Under the pieces are notes generated by a model that worked only from the letters and a program-made list of their open reading frames with translations, made no database searches and had not been told where the DNA came from. Of a stretch of 64,000 bases of DNA, positions 1 to 10,445 are shown piece after piece. The translations under genes were made by a program, and so were the position numbers. The stretch comes from Chamaecrista fasciculata. Lineage: Eukaryota > Streptophyta > Magnoliopsida > Fabales > Fabaceae. The number at the start of each line of letters is the position of its first letter. Position 1 is the stretch's first letter. Location: NCBI GenBank assembly GCA_003254925.1, contig QANZ01043931.1, positions 21,146 through 85,145 of the forward strand, written 5' to 3'.

Positions 1-110
1 TGTTGATAATATTTGACTAAAGTAAGAGCAAAGGATAAAACTGACCAAAATATGAAACATTGAAGACGAAATTGATAGCAAAAAAAGATTGGGGACGAAG
101 TTAGTACTTT
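1..110. repeat. right arm of a TIR element, cut by window edge
   Basis: The first ~110 bases resemble the right arms of the elements at 42490-42855 and 51958-52353: runs such as gataaaactgacc, tgaagacgaaattga and gaagttagtactttta recur with substitutions. The left arm lies outside the window. I infer a non-autonomous TIR element of the same family; no coding sequence is seen. Confidence 0.4.
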
Positions 111-119
111 TACCAATAT

Positions 120-200
120 TTTAAGATCATTGTAAAACTTCTAAAAGATTTTAAGACCAAATTGAACTTAATATTATACATTCATGACAAATTTAAACAT
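120..200 (+). repeat. dispersed repeat, second copy near 11090
   Basis: About 75 bases (aaaagattttaagaccaaat and the following cattcatgacaaa / acattcaaccaaatat) recur nearly unchanged at 11100-11185. Both copies lie close to retroelement material. It may be a fragment of an unrecognised element; no terminal repeats or ORF were found. Confidence 0.5.
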
Positions 201-242
201 TCAACCAAATATTTAAACATTCAACCTGTCCTGACACTCCCC

Positions 243-410
243 GGTCAATTTCAGGCTATAGCATCTTCTTTGACAAAAGTTTTATCTCTTGGAAGTCCAA
301 GAAATTAAACAAGTTACAGTCTCCATAAGTTTTGCTAAAGCAGAATATCGTGCCTTATCTACCACAGTTTGTGAGTTGTTATGGATATCTTATTTGCTTA
401 AAGGACTTGT
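243..410 (+). pseudogene. Copia RNase H fragment, left half of a split element
   Basis: Translation with frame slips gives a typical Copia RNase H stretch: GYSIFFDKSFISWKSKK, then a degraded (A)KAEYRALSTT segment, then CELLWISYLLKG. It stops at 410, where another Copia element begins, and resumes at 4232 with the rest of the domain. The 5' part of this element (gag, protease, integrase, RT) is absent from the window. It is a dead remnant. Confidence 0.75.
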
Positions 411-962
411 TGTTGAAAATATTATAAAATGTTAGAGTGTGTCAAATAAAAGTTCCACATTGCCTAATTTAGAGGAGGGCCAATATATGTTTTAATCATT
501 ATTATTTTCTAATATTTATTATTTGAAACTTTCCTTTTATGATAATTCAAAATCATCTTTATGAGTATTAGTACAATTTAATATTTGATTAAATTGTTTT
601 AATGACTCTTTGATGAGTTGTTACAAATCAGGAAATAATAATGGTTTATGGAAATTAAAATGTTTGATTAAAATTGTCTTAATCACTCATAATTTTGTGT
701 CTAACGTTTCTTTTGATGGCTCATATTATATTCAACGGTGGAATAGGCTCAGGGACTAATCAGTACCCAACTTGCTGAATTTCTATCTTCTCCTGGTCTG
801 TCACCTTGTTGTTTAGTTGAAACAATAAGAAGGGTTCGTTTAATCCTGGGGAATGTCGCTTCCTAATTTTTGAGGGGTTGCGGAATATCTCTTTAGGACA
901 GTGTCCTTGTGACGCGACTCGAATTATTTTGTGTCATACAAATTTTATATTATTCCCCAACA
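411..962 (+). repeat. 5' LTR of nested Copia element
   Basis: This 552-bp LTR starts TGTTGAAAATATT and ends ATTCCCCAACA. It aligns through its length with 3684-4231; the differences include an extra short run near 750-770. Its 3' third also resembles the solo LTR at 7200-7563. Confidence 0.85.
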
Positions 963-984
963 ATCTAAAGAGATAATAAACAAA

Positions 985-2319
985 ATGGCTGATGGTTCGT
1001 CCCCTGTTGCTGCTGTCGTTCCTCCTGTTGTTGGCGTTTCATCTCCGGTGCCTCTTTCCAAGTTGTTTCCTGATACATCTAAAATTGTAGCATTTGATGG
1101 AAAATTCTACAAGAGGTGTCTGGAACGTATTCATACATTGTTGGACATGCATGGAGTTGCTGGTGCACTGACTCAACCGGAGCCTCATGCTGATTTTGAT
1201 CAAACACAAAAGGATTCTTGAACTCATGCCAACAAGGTTTGTCGGCATACCATAATCAGTACTTTATCTACTGATTTGTTCGATGTTTATAGTGTCTACA
1301 AGGAAGCGAGCAAAATTTGGGAATCATTGATTCTCAAATATACTGCTAAGGATGCTGGAAAACAAAAGTTTGTGGTAGGAAATTTTTATAGATGGGAGAT
1401 GACTGACGATAAAGATATCAAATTACAAATCAACGAATATCATAAGCTGTTGGAGGAGCTTCGTGCTGAAAAGATTGATTTGCTTGACGAATTTGTTGCT
1501 GGAATTTTAATTGAGAAGCTACCAGAGTCATGGAAAAATTACAAACAACAACTGAAATATAAACAAAAGCAGTTATCGCTCTCAGACTTGATCACTCATA
1601 TTATTATTGAAGATACCAATAGAAAGACAAATAAGATTGCACAAGCAAAGGATATGACGGCTAAAGCAAATTTGGTGGAGACAAAGCCACGCAACAAGAG
1701 GTATGACAATGCTTCTAATCTCAATACCTCTAATCTCACCTTCAAGAAGAAGGGTCATTGTTTTGTGTGTGGAAAGGCAGGACATCATGCAGCTTAGTGT
1801 AGAAAGAGAGCAAAAGAAAGTTTTCAAGAAAGTGATAATCCTCCTAAGCCAAGTGTAAATTTGGTTCAAGGAGATGATAATGATGATGATGAAGTCATTG
1901 CTGCAATGCTCTCTCAAGTTCTTCTCATATCTGATATGAAGAAATGGGTGGTATATTTTGGTGCTACTAAGCACATTTGTGCTTATAAAGAACTTTACTC
2001 CTCCTTTGAAGAAGAAGATGATAAGATCTACCTTGCTGACTCCTGAACTATCAAAGTTCAAGGGAAAGGAAAAGTGGTGTTAAAGCCCCCTTCTTGAAAG
2101 AACTTGCAACTGAATGATGTCTTGTATGTGCCTGAAGCAAGAGCCAATTCGGTTTCTGTTGCTTTATCGGGGAAAGCCGGGATTAAAGTGTCGTTTGAGT
2201 CTGACAAGATCACAATAACAAATAACAATGTTCTTGTGGGAAAAAGTTATTGTAATCAAGGACTATTTGTACTAAGTGTTGATGATGATATGAATAACAA
2301 TGTATCTTCTTCTCTTTAA
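985..2319 (+). pseudogene. Copia gag-protease remnant with in-frame stops
   Basis: One reading frame runs from the ATG at 985 to 2319, interrupted by stops at 1219, 1795, 2044 and about 2095. The gag part carries the usual capsid-like helices (KIWESLILKYTA, VAGILIEKLPESWKNY) and a zinc knuckle CFVCGKAGHHAA whose last cysteine lies just past the stop at 1795. The protease segment reads WVVYFGATKHIC, where Copia proteases normally have an Asp-Ser-Gly catalytic triplet; the catalytic Asp is not present. A degraded pre-integrase piece (LYDMWHVSFEH) follows at about 2320-2370. In a live element it would encode the capsid and maturation protease; here it is dead. Confidence 0.8.
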
Positions 2320-2370
2320 ATGACTGATTTATATGATATGTGGCATGTTAGTTTTGAACATATAATTAAT

Positions 2371-2890
2371 AAATGATTGATTCATATTATTGGTGTTGCG
2401 ATTGGCATATATATTTTATGTGACAAATGCAATTTATATAAGTACTGCGAGACACCATTCATATAATATATTTTAGAATTTTAAGTGACAAATGCATTTA
2501 ATATTAGTAAAGTGTGACACCATTTATATATATATATATATAATTAATATATATTTTAGATATATATATATATTGTGTGATGCATGAACCTATCTTTTTT
2601 GTGTGGGGTAAGATATATAAATTATTGTGAGTTAATTAGTTTGTGGTGATGCTTTATCCATTTTATATGAAAAGAGATTTGTGTGAAATAAAGTGTCTTT
2701 GGGTGTTAAAATTGTAAGGAATAAATATGGTATTCTACTTTTCCAAGAATATTATATTATTATATTGAGAAGATTATGAGAAAATATAAAAATGTGGTAA
2801 ATCTCTACTAGAGGAGATCTTGTGGCTCAATTTAAGTATGCACAGACTATTGAGAATCTGTTTCACTTAATGAATTATATCACGCCTAAA
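2371..2890. other. AT-rich interior of the nested Copia, pol deleted
   Basis: No protein similarity to integrase or reverse transcriptase is visible. It contains a (TA)n run near 2525-2570. It joins the pre-integrase remnant to the RNase H remnant, so it marks the internal deletion. Confidence 0.5.
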
Positions 2891-2901
2891 TAACTTATGC
2901 T

Positions 2902-3090
2902 ATGTGGAGATTATTGAGAGGCCTTGGTAAGAGTATTGAGATACTTGACAGGTACCATGAAACATGGTATATTCGATTGAGACGTGATATTGTAATGCAG
3001 TTGTTAAAAGATTGTGTAATCTCAATTGATTATGTAAAATCAAATGTGAATTTCGCGAATCCGTTAACGAAGCCTTATGGGAGGAAATAA
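2902..3090 (+). pseudogene. Copia RNase H C-terminal remnant
   Basis: The 62-residue frame ends with the Copia RNase H tail pattern: VISIDYVKSN, then NFANPLTKPYGRK, the family's (N)xADPLTK motif. The upstream RNase H and RT domains are missing. It lies ~0.6 kb before the 3' LTR, the correct end of a Copia pol gene. Confidence 0.75.
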
Positions 3091-3683
3091 ATTGAAACAT
3101 CGAGGGGAATAAGACTAAAGCCAATTTGAAATTAACAACAGTGGCAACCCAACCTTTGAGATTGGTGACCCCATGAATAAGGTTCAATGGGTAAGAACAA
3201 GTCGTTTGTTAGTTCTGCTAGCACTAAAAATTCTTATAATATCTTATTCCTATGATGTGAGAAAGTGTTAGACTGCATTTTTGTGAGGATGAGTAAAACT
3301 TTTAATGATTTCATAGTTATGAGGCAGTGTATAAGTGCAGGTATACTTTATGAAATCACCTCTACGAATGTGGAGTGGGGCCGCTCTTGTGAGATTATGG
3401 CAAAAATCTCTAGAGCATTCGTTATGCACCAGGCGCGCACATGGCCGAATTAACGTGCAAAAACGTCGTTAATAGCAGAAATGTGGGGGTATAATCTGAC
3501 CCTTAGTACCTCTGTTACACACCAAGAGTTGTTAGTTCATAGAAGCCTTGTTCACTAACATCTCTGTGTATCAAGAATTATTGGTCTAGGTTTAGTTCAA
3601 GTCGTTAATGACACTGGATACAATGATTATACACGTGAATAAATTCAGTAAAAGAAATGAAGGTTTATTTGACAGTGGGGGAT

Positions 3684-4231
3684 TGTTGGAAATATTATAT
3701 ATAAAACAATGTTAGAGTGTGTCAAATAAAAGTTCCACATTCCCTAATTTTGAGAAGAGCCAATATTTGTTTTAATCATTATTATTTTTTGATATTTATT
3801 ATTTGAAACTTTCCTTTTATGATAATTCAAAATCATCTTAATGAGTATTAGTACAATTTAATGTTTGATTAAATTGTTTTAATGACTCTTTGATGAGTTG
3901 TTACAAATCAGGAAATAATAATGGTTTATGGAAATTAAAATGTGTGATTAAAATTGTCTTAATGACTCATAATTTTCTGTCTAACGTATCTTTTGCTGAC
4001 TCATATTATATTCAACGGTGGAATAGACTCAGTAACCAACTTGCTGAATTTCTATCTTCTCCTATTCTGTCACCTTGTTGTTTAGTTGAAACAATAAGAA
4101 GGGTTCGTTTAATCCTGGGGAGTGCCGCTTCCTAATTTCTGAGGGGTTGCGGAATATTTCTTTAGGACAGTGTCCTTATGACGCAACTCGAACTATTTTG
4201 TGTCATACAAATTTTATACTATTCCCCAACA
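3684..4231 (+). repeat. 3' LTR of nested Copia element
   Basis: A 548-bp copy of the LTR at 411-962, preceded by a purine-rich tract and followed by CTTGC. Many substitutions against the 5' LTR suggest an old insertion. Confidence 0.85.
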
Positions 4232-4505
4232 CTTGCAACTTTCTGTCATCACTCCAATTCCTTTGTGGTGTGATAGTCAGGCTAGTTTACATATAGTAGC
4301 TAATCCTATTTTCCATGAACGCACAAAACACTTGGCAATTGATTGCTACTTGGTTAGAGATCAATATAAGCTTGGCTTTGTTCATCCACAACATGTTTCC
4401 TCTGCTTGTCAACTTGCTGATTTCTTCACCAAACCGCTTCCTAGTCCTTGTTTTGATCATCTTCTTTCCAAGTTGGGACTGCGTAATCTACAACAGTCTC
4501 CAACT
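4232..4505 (+). pseudogene. Copia RNase H C-terminus, right half of split element
   Basis: The frame reads [33 protein letters not shown] and [10 protein letters not shown], the standard end of a Copia RNase H (D-N/S-x-A, HxRTKHI-D, LADxFTK). It continues the domain broken off at 410, after removal of the nested element and allowing a 1-base slip. A purine tract (cttgagggggtg) follows directly, as expected before a 3' LTR. Confidence 0.85.
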
Positions 4506-4513
4506 TGAGGGGG

Positions 4514-4777
4514 TGTTGAAGACACGTGTACATTTGTAGATATTTTTTTGGTGTAGCTCTTCTGTTCATTGTAGTTGTTGTACATGATTATTTCTGTAAA
4601 TAGTTGTTATTAGTTTTCAGATTAGTTTAAAATTTGTTTTTGATTAGGTAGCTAACCCACAGTTGGAGATGTATATATATTGTTATTTGTGATCAATAAA
4701 GATTAATTTTCCATTAATCATTTCTCTCTTCGTCTTGTTTTCTCTGGTTTCCATACCATAGAGTTCATACTTTCTCA
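4514..4777 (+). repeat. probable 3' LTR of the older Copia element
   Basis: It starts TGTTGAAGACACG directly after the purine tract, and a plausible end is ...CTTTCTCA at 4777. It contains TATATAT at ~4671 and an AATAAA at ~4694, as expected in an LTR. The 5' LTR is not in the window, so the right border is a guess. Confidence 0.55.
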
Positions 4778-4962
4778 GTATTCTAAAGGAAAGGTATAAT
4801 TGGATCCATTGAAGCATTGCTAATATTAGCATATGTGCCTTTAATTGAAATGTTTGTGCATAAGTCAATGACTTAGGCACACTTTCAAATAACTTTCAGC
4901 TTTTGCTTGTGCATAAGTTAGTGCCTTTAATTTATATTAACTTGGACAATATTTGATTTGAT

Positions 4963-6317
4963 TAGGGGTGACAAATGGTTGGGTTGGGTTGGTTTTGGGT
5001 AGGGATGACAATTTTGGTGGACATTTAGGATACCCATCTGAATCCACCCGTAAAAAATATCCGATATCTGTCGGATACCAGATATCGGATAGGGTACGGG
5101 AATTGAAAAATAAAAAATCAACTATTCGGTATTCGTCCGAAATGAACGGATAGTTAGGGTATCCGGCATCTGATACCCTATAATATAATATTTTATTATA
5201 TTTTATACATTGTTCATTATATTTTTAATTAATTTATTTTAATTAACGAATATTGGGTATCAGATATATCCGATTTTTGAATTAGGATATTCTATACAAT
5301 ATCCATTATTTTCAGATATTTCAGATATTTAGGGTACCCGTCGGATACTGGATATCGGATTGGATAGGATACTGATATTGGAAAGAATGAACGGATACGG
5401 ATACGAATAGTGATAAAATTTCGGATATCCTATCCGTTGCCATCCCTAATTTTGGGTTGGGTTGTAAATGGGTCAATGACCCATTTATAATTTCTAAATG
5501 GGTCATGGGTGGGTCATGACCTATAAAATTAAGGGTTAACCCAACCCAACCATAAACTCATCTTAAAGTATTTATATTATTTAATTTATAAACTAATTCA
5601 TTAGAATGATTTTTAAATTATTCAAATTTAGGACTAAATAGTAATCTTTTTTCAAATTTTGGATTGATTTGCAATTTCCACCTTTTTCATATTTCTAAAA
5701 ATTACATTTTGACCCCAATTATTTATAAAAAATTTCATTTTAATCCTCAAATATCATGATCTAGAGACTTTTTTGTAAATTTTGAAAATATTTAGGGGCA
5801 TTATGTAATTTTTGCAAAAATTTGCAAAATTCATCTTCCTTCCACTGAACTCACAATTTGGTGGGACTAAAATGCATTTTTTTTCCAAATTTAGGACTAA
5901 TCTGTAATTTTATCCTTTTTACAAATTTAGAACTAATCTGTAATTTTATCCTTTTTATAATATTTTTCAAAATTACAATTTTGGTTCAAATTTTTTTTAT
6001 AATTTTCATTTTAGTCCTCAAATGTTATGGTTTAGGGACGTTTTGTAAATTTTGAAATTTTTTGGGGGGCATTTTGTAATTTTTGCAAAAATTTATGAAA
6101 TTGCATATTCACTCACTTTCATGAAACTACCTAGTTTTGATACAAATTTAGGTTGGGTTGGGTAACCCATGAGTTTTACCCAACCCAACCCAACCCAAAT
6201 TTTAATGAGTCAATTTTGGACCCAACCCATCTTGACCCATTGTCTAAATGGGTTGGGTTGGGTTGGTTAATTTTGTGATTAGGTTGGTGGGTAATGGGTT
6301 GAGATTGCCACCCCCTA
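4963..6317. mobile_element. hAT-type non-autonomous element (outer)
   Basis: Termini are TAGGGGTGACAAATGG and the inverse GATTGCCACCCCCTA. The flanking 8-mers are GATTTGAT (4955-4962) and AATTTGAC (6318-6325), 6 of 8 identical, the duplication length of hAT elements. Subterminal GGGTTGG repeats occur at both ends. The middle has phrases such as tttcattttaatcctcaaat that recur in the elements at 46017 and 59725, so these form one family. No transposase is encoded. Confidence 0.8.
5000..5448. mobile_element. hAT-type MITE nested in the outer element
   Basis: Termini TAGGGATGACAA and TTGCCATCCCTA are inverted. The flanking 8-mers GTTTTGGG (4992-4999) and ATTTTGGG (5449-5456) match 7 of 8. The interior is built of short inverted motifs (ggatatc, tatccgata, ggatacgg) and can fold back. 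It is younger than its host because it interrupts the host's subterminal repeats. Confidence 0.85.
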
Positions 6318-6852
6318 AATTTGACCAAAGTTAGTGTATAAAACATTAAACTTAGGTGAAGTAAAATCAAATATAACCAGATTCCAAGTTCAACAGCATT
6401 GAACTTCTTTATATTAGGCCTACATATTATTTTTTTTTGTAAAAGAAAATTTAAATGAAGGTAAATATTGATATTTCATTGGGGTCAGAAAATACCACTT
6501 GACTTTTTAAAGGATTTATGAGAAAAATTTATATGTATATATAAACCATGAATTATATATGTATGTGAAGTCCAAAATGGATTTTGTTCCAAACGTCAAC
6601 AAATTTTAATTATTAAACAGAAGAGTATAATTAATAATCCGAAATTTTGCTTAAAGAATATTTATAATTTTTCAAAATTAGTTGTGTAAGTTAAAAAAAA
6701 AAAAGTATCTTACACTAGATATTCTTGTTAAAATAATTTTACACATATCTCTTAATTTGAATTAAGAATTAATCTTTTTCTAGACGTAAGACATGCATTT
6801 GTAGCTAAAAATCAGTAACATTCATACCCTTTCTGCTTTGACGAATTTAAGA
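6318..6852. other. AT-rich intergenic sequence
   Basis: I see no gene, clear repeat border or regulatory signal here. Confidence 0.5.
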
Positions 6853-7000
6853 GGTTGTGGATCCTCTGCTGTACTGCAGAGGGTGCAGTATGCAGAGGAC
6901 CAATTGGACCTCGCCATGTGTACGTCACTGTACACGTAGCGAGCCTTGATTGGTCCTCTGCGTACTGCACCCTCTGCAGTACAGCAGAGGATCCTTACCC
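6853..7000. mobile_element. Mutator-type MITE, near-perfect hairpin
   Basis: A 148-bp element whose two halves are inverted copies (left ggatcctctgctgtactgca, right the reverse complement with few mismatches). It is flanked by exact 9-bp direct repeats AATTTAAGA at 6844-6852 and 7001-7009, the duplication length of Mutator-like elements. The arms pair over ~65 bp. No coding capacity. Confidence 0.9.
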
Positions 7001-7083
7001 AATTTAAGAAGGCCTCAATCTCAATAACAATATGCAACCAGCCAAATATATAAATTAATACAAATATTTTGGTTTGAACAAGA

Positions 7084-8093
7084 AGTCGGCCCTAAAACCT
7101 CTCCTTCATAAGAGAAAACTTTCTTCGTCGTGAGAGTTTTTAAACTTTGGGCCGCCGTTGTCTCAGCGGCGGTGGGCCTCCCTCTGGTTATAGAATAAAA
7201 GTTGGACCTAAGTCTAATTCTGGGTTGTAAAATAAGCCCACATCACTTGCACAAAAAAGATATGAGGGTTCAAATTATTTGTTGTTATATTATTTTATTA
7301 ATTATTATAATTAATAAATATTTTATTAGACCTTATATATATACATGAGAACCCTAGTCTCTGAATATGAGCAGCCTCTTTTTTTTGTATCAGAGGTTCT
7401 ATGTCTTTCTTCTGTTATTCTGTATCCATCTTTGTGTGACATTGAGGAAGATTTCGTTTAATCCTGTGAGAGTGTTGGTTTCTAATTAGTGGGATACCAG
7501 AATATCTCTTAAGGACAGTGTCCTAGAAACGCGACTCAAAATTATTGTGAGAAATCCCCAACAGTTTTGTGGCGAAGGCAATCTGGATCAGGGCTCCCAT
7601 GGCGACGTTCTGTGGCGGCGAATTTGGACTAGGCATTCCACAGTGGCTTCTGACTTCCACTATGGCTTCCTGGTTTGGCCCTGATTTTTTGGTGCTTTTC
7701 CATGACGCCGTTTCATTTTATTATTTTATTATTGTTGTTTTAAGTCTGTTTATGTCTTTTTTTAGAACAACCATTGAGGTTGTCTGTTGTCATGTTTGGA
7801 AGGGTTTGTCTCTTTTAGATGACTTTATTTATATTTCATGTTTTTTAGATGATTGTAGCTTTAGTTGGATCCCTAGATCCGCTAACTTGGCAGTTGATTA
7901 TCTCGTCAATTTGTCTAAAATGAGGATGGGTCCTCTTGGATGGGTTGTAAACCCCCCACCTTCGTCAGTTGATATCCTGTCTAGTGTTGTTGTTTATGCT
8001 AGCGAAGGATTAACTATTTTTACTTTGTTTTCTTTTGTATTGTGTTTGGTTTTGCCTTACTTTTAAATGAATTATGTTTCAGACAAAAATACA
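7084..8093 (+). mobile_element. short LINE-derived retroposon, copy 1
   Basis: The 5' module (ggccctaaaacctctcc, then ctcagcggcggtgg) and 3' module (gatcagggctccca to atgtttcagac) are shared with the copy at 48870-50226, so both ends are conserved. The 3' half keeps a 165-residue frame (7569-8066) whose segment FSWIPRSANLAVDYLVNLSK resembles the RNase H-like end of plant LINE polyproteins; catalytic parts and RT are missing. It ends in an A-rich tail. A solo LTR (7200-7563) splits it. It was probably mobilised by a full-length LINE elsewhere. Confidence 0.65.
7200..7563 (+). repeat. solo Copia LTR inside the LINE-derived copy
   Basis: Comparison with the copy at 48870 shows this block is extra sequence between ggttatagaat and tttgtggcg. 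It ends AATCCCCAACA and its last ~130 bases match the 3' part of the LTR at 411-962 (cgtttaatcctg, tctcttaaggacagtgtcct, acgcgactc). The left end is slightly degraded (AGTTGGACC for TGTTGG). No clear target duplication is left. Confidence 0.65.
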
Positions 8094-8326
8094 TAAATAT
8101 ATATATATATATATATATAAATTAACATGATATTGATCATTTACAACTTTATTAATATTTAATAGCGCACTTCCCTATATATTGAAGATCAAGATTTCAT
8201 TGTTTATATCACCTTAAATCTTAATCACTCCAAAGTCATAACACCCACTAGCTAATGTCCGTACGTGCAGTCGTTCACACAATGCAAGTCATTTGGCTTA
8301 TTCTCACAATTTCATCTTATTTTAAT
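8094..8326. repeat. (AT)n microsatellite and unassigned sequence
   Basis: A pure AT run occupies about 8098-8119. The rest of this short spacer carries no recognisable feature. Confidence 0.6.
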
Positions 8327-9299
8327 AGCCAAAGTGTAAATTTGGTCCTGTATCTCTTATATCTTTTTTTGTCTTGAATTTAGTCCTGTGCCTTTACTCT
8401 AAATCTCAAATCAGTCCTATATTTTTTTTCTCAGCTTTCGTCCCATATATTTTGAAAACCTCCCACTGTTAGTCCTTAGTCCATTTTAAATCGTTAACTA
8501 GGCAAATTAAGTCAGAAAAATTACAAATCAGTCCTTTAAATTACAATTTAGTCCTAAAAGCTTCAAAAGAAATGCAAAAACAACACAAATTAAAGCAAAT
8601 AACAGAGGGACCAAAACTGAAAACGCAGAAAATATAAAACTCACCGGAAAATGGCCCAAACTAGTCGGAAAACGTACGGATGCCGAGAAACTCAAGAACT
8701 CATCCAAAAAGCCCAATCCTCACTGAAATCCCTCTGAACGAGTTTGGATTTTCGGCAACTCTTTTTTGAAGCATTTGAGGGCGATGAATCTCACTCAAAT
8801 AATCGCCCTCAAATGCTTCAAGAAAGAATTTTCGAAAACCCCTTCGGTGAGTTTTAAATTTTCTGCGTTTTCAGTTTTAGTCCTTTTGTCATTTGCTTTA
8901 ATTAGTAGTTTTTGCATTTCTGTTCCATTTCTTGAAGAATTCATGGATTAGGGACCAATATGTACGGTTTGAGAATCTTCAGGGATGCTCTATCACTTTT
9001 ATTTTGACAGTCAGGGACTAAAGTGAAAGGGACTTGAAGCTTTCAAGACTAAACTGTAATTTAAAGGACTGATTTGTAATTTTTCCTGACTGAATTTGCG
9101 AAGTTAACGGTTTAAAATGGACGGAGGACTAACGGTGGGAGGTTTTCAAAACATATGGGACCAAAACTGAGACAAAAAAGATATAAGACTAATTTAGGAC
9201 CTAGTGCAAAGATACATGATCAAATTCAAGACAAAAAAAAGATATATGATTGATTTAGGACCTGAAACAAAAATACTGGACCAAATTCGCACATTGACC
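8327..9299. mobile_element. Mutator-type foldback element upstream of the lectin gene
   Basis: Long inverted arms (~470 bp each) meet near 8790, where gcatttgagggcgat and its reverse complement flank a short loop. The ends are AGCCAAAGTGTAAATTTGG and, inverted, GGTCAATGTGCGAATTTGG. Exact 9-bp duplications TATTTTAAT lie at 8318-8326 and 9300-9308. No transposase. Its right end is 195 bp upstream of the lectin ATG, so it forms part of that gene's 5' flank and could yield double-stranded RNA if read through. Confidence 0.85.
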
Positions 9300-9386
9300 T
9301 ATTTTAATTTAATTTACTCTCTCTCTCCTGGCCTCACAACTCACACAAGTCTTACTTCCCCACACACTCCACATCCCACACACACA

Positions 9387-9394
9387 TATATATA
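9387..9394 (+). promoter_or_regulatory. TATA box of the lectin gene
   Basis: TATATATA, about 100 bp before the ATG at 9495, with a CA/CT-rich leader between. It is the only good TATA motif between the foldback element and the start codon. Confidence 0.6.
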
Positions 9395-9494
9395 CACTCT
9401 GATTCTGCTCTTCATCACATCGATCACTCATCATACCAAAACCAAATACATATCCTCATCGATCAATCAGAATTAATTCATATACACAACAAGC

Positions 9495-10277
9495 ATGGCT
9501 ACTTCTCTCCTCATCATTTTCATCTCCTCCTTATTCCTCATGCTTCCTACTAACATCCTCTCGGTTTCCTTCAATTTCAACTCTTTCAACCGTTACCAAA
9601 ACTACATAACCTTAGAAGGCGACGCCTTCATACCATCAGATAGCTCCATCTATCTCTCTAAGCTTATATCAAATAGTTCAGGAAGAGCCTCATACTCAAC
9701 CCCAATTCATCTTTGGGACTCAAAAACAGGAAGACTCGCATGGTTCACCACCACCTTCTCTTTCATTATTGGACCCTCATCAGAATCCACATCCCTTTTG
9801 GCTGATGGCATTTCATTCTTCCTATCTCCATTCTCATCCTCCATTCCTCAAAACTCATATGGTGGCTATCTTGGTCTCTTTAACGCCGACAATGCCTTAA
9901 ATTCATATGAAAATCAGATCCTGGCCGTTGAATTTGACACGTTTCAGAACTCGTGGGACCCACTGGCTGCTTCTCACATTGGGATTGATATAAACTCTAT
10001 TGCCTCTGTAACAACCGAGAATTTTGCTAGTAGTAATGTGGACAATGCATTGACTGCGTATGCCACTGTGAATTATGAGCCTAATGCGAAGAATTTGAGT
10101 GTGGTTTTGACTTATCCTCAAAGTGGATCGGGTGTGACAACCACAACCCTTGAGTTTGAGGTTGATTTGAGGTTGTATTTGCCAGAATGGATAAGAGTTG
10201 GGTTCTCTGGTGCCACTGGAGGTCTCGTGGAATCACACAAGATTCTTACTTGGAGTTTCAGCTCAAGCTTCTATTGA
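9495..10277 (+). CDS. soluble legume-type (L-type) lectin
   Basis: A 260-residue single-exon protein. Residues 1-23 are a hydrophobic signal peptide, so it should enter the secretory pathway. The rest is one legume-lectin beta-sandwich domain. Metal-site residues are present in the usual spacing: E146, D148, F150, N152, D155 and H161 in AVEFDTFQNSWDP...HIGID. The sugar-binding loop Asp is in LADGISFF (D104) and the loop-B glycine in YGGYLGLF. Family knowledge: such proteins bind Ca2+/Mn2+ and cell-wall or microbial glycans. There is no transmembrane segment or kinase, unlike the receptor kinase at 27417, whose ectodomain it closely resembles (SFNF, EGDAF/QGDAF, SGRASY/VGRASY, LPEW(I/V)RVGFS). 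It may be a truncated relative of that receptor. The start follows a TATA box and begins the signal peptide. Confidence 0.93.
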   Translation: MATSLLIIFISSLFLMLPTNILSVSFNFNSFNRYQNYITLEGDAFIPSDSSIYLSKLISNSSGRASYSTPIHLWDSKTGRLAWFTTTFSFIIGPSSESTSLLADGISFFLSPFSSSIPQNSYGGYLGLFNADNALNSYENQILAVEFDTFQNSWDPLAASHIGIDINSIASVTTENFASSNVDNALTAYATVNYEPNAKNLSVVLTYPQSGSGVTTTTLEFEVDLRLYLPEWIRVGFSGATGGLVESHKILTWSFSSSFY

Positions 10278-10439
10278 TTGATTGAAAATCAAGAGATGCA
10301 GCCCGGAGATTTTCAATTAGAATATGCCTGAGTAATTTTTTTAATTTAGAGTGATTTCATTTTTATATGTTATTATGTTTGTTTGTGATTTCTATGTATG
10401 TTGATGCACACTGCGTCAAGACTCTTTTAATTTGCTAGT

Positions 10440-10445
10440 AATAAA
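10440..10445 (+). terminator. poly(A) signal candidate, lectin gene
   Basis: AATAAA, about 165 bp after the stop codon at 10277, in a T-rich 3' region. Confidence 0.45.

Larger units (their letters stand above)
411..4231 (+). mobile_element. Copia retrotransposon, deletion derivative inserted in another Copia
   Basis: The element is bounded by two direct LTRs (411-962 and 3684-4231) that begin TGTTG and end CCCCAACA. The flanking 5-mers are CTTGT (406-410) and CTTGC (4232-4236), a slightly eroded target duplication. A purine-rich tract (gacagtgggggat) precedes the 3' LTR. Inside are a gag/protease remnant and the last part of RNase H; integrase and reverse transcriptase are deleted, so the 2.7-kb interior cannot mobilise itself. 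The insertion sits inside the RNase H region of an older Copia element. Confidence 0.85.

Noticed and set aside
2521-2570. TATA-rich stretch as a promoter
   Set aside because: Simple (TA)n repeat inside a dead retroelement with no gene downstream.
9204-9476. 90-codon ORF upstream of the lectin
   Set aside because: It runs from the foldback arm through the TATA box and leader; no family resemblance.
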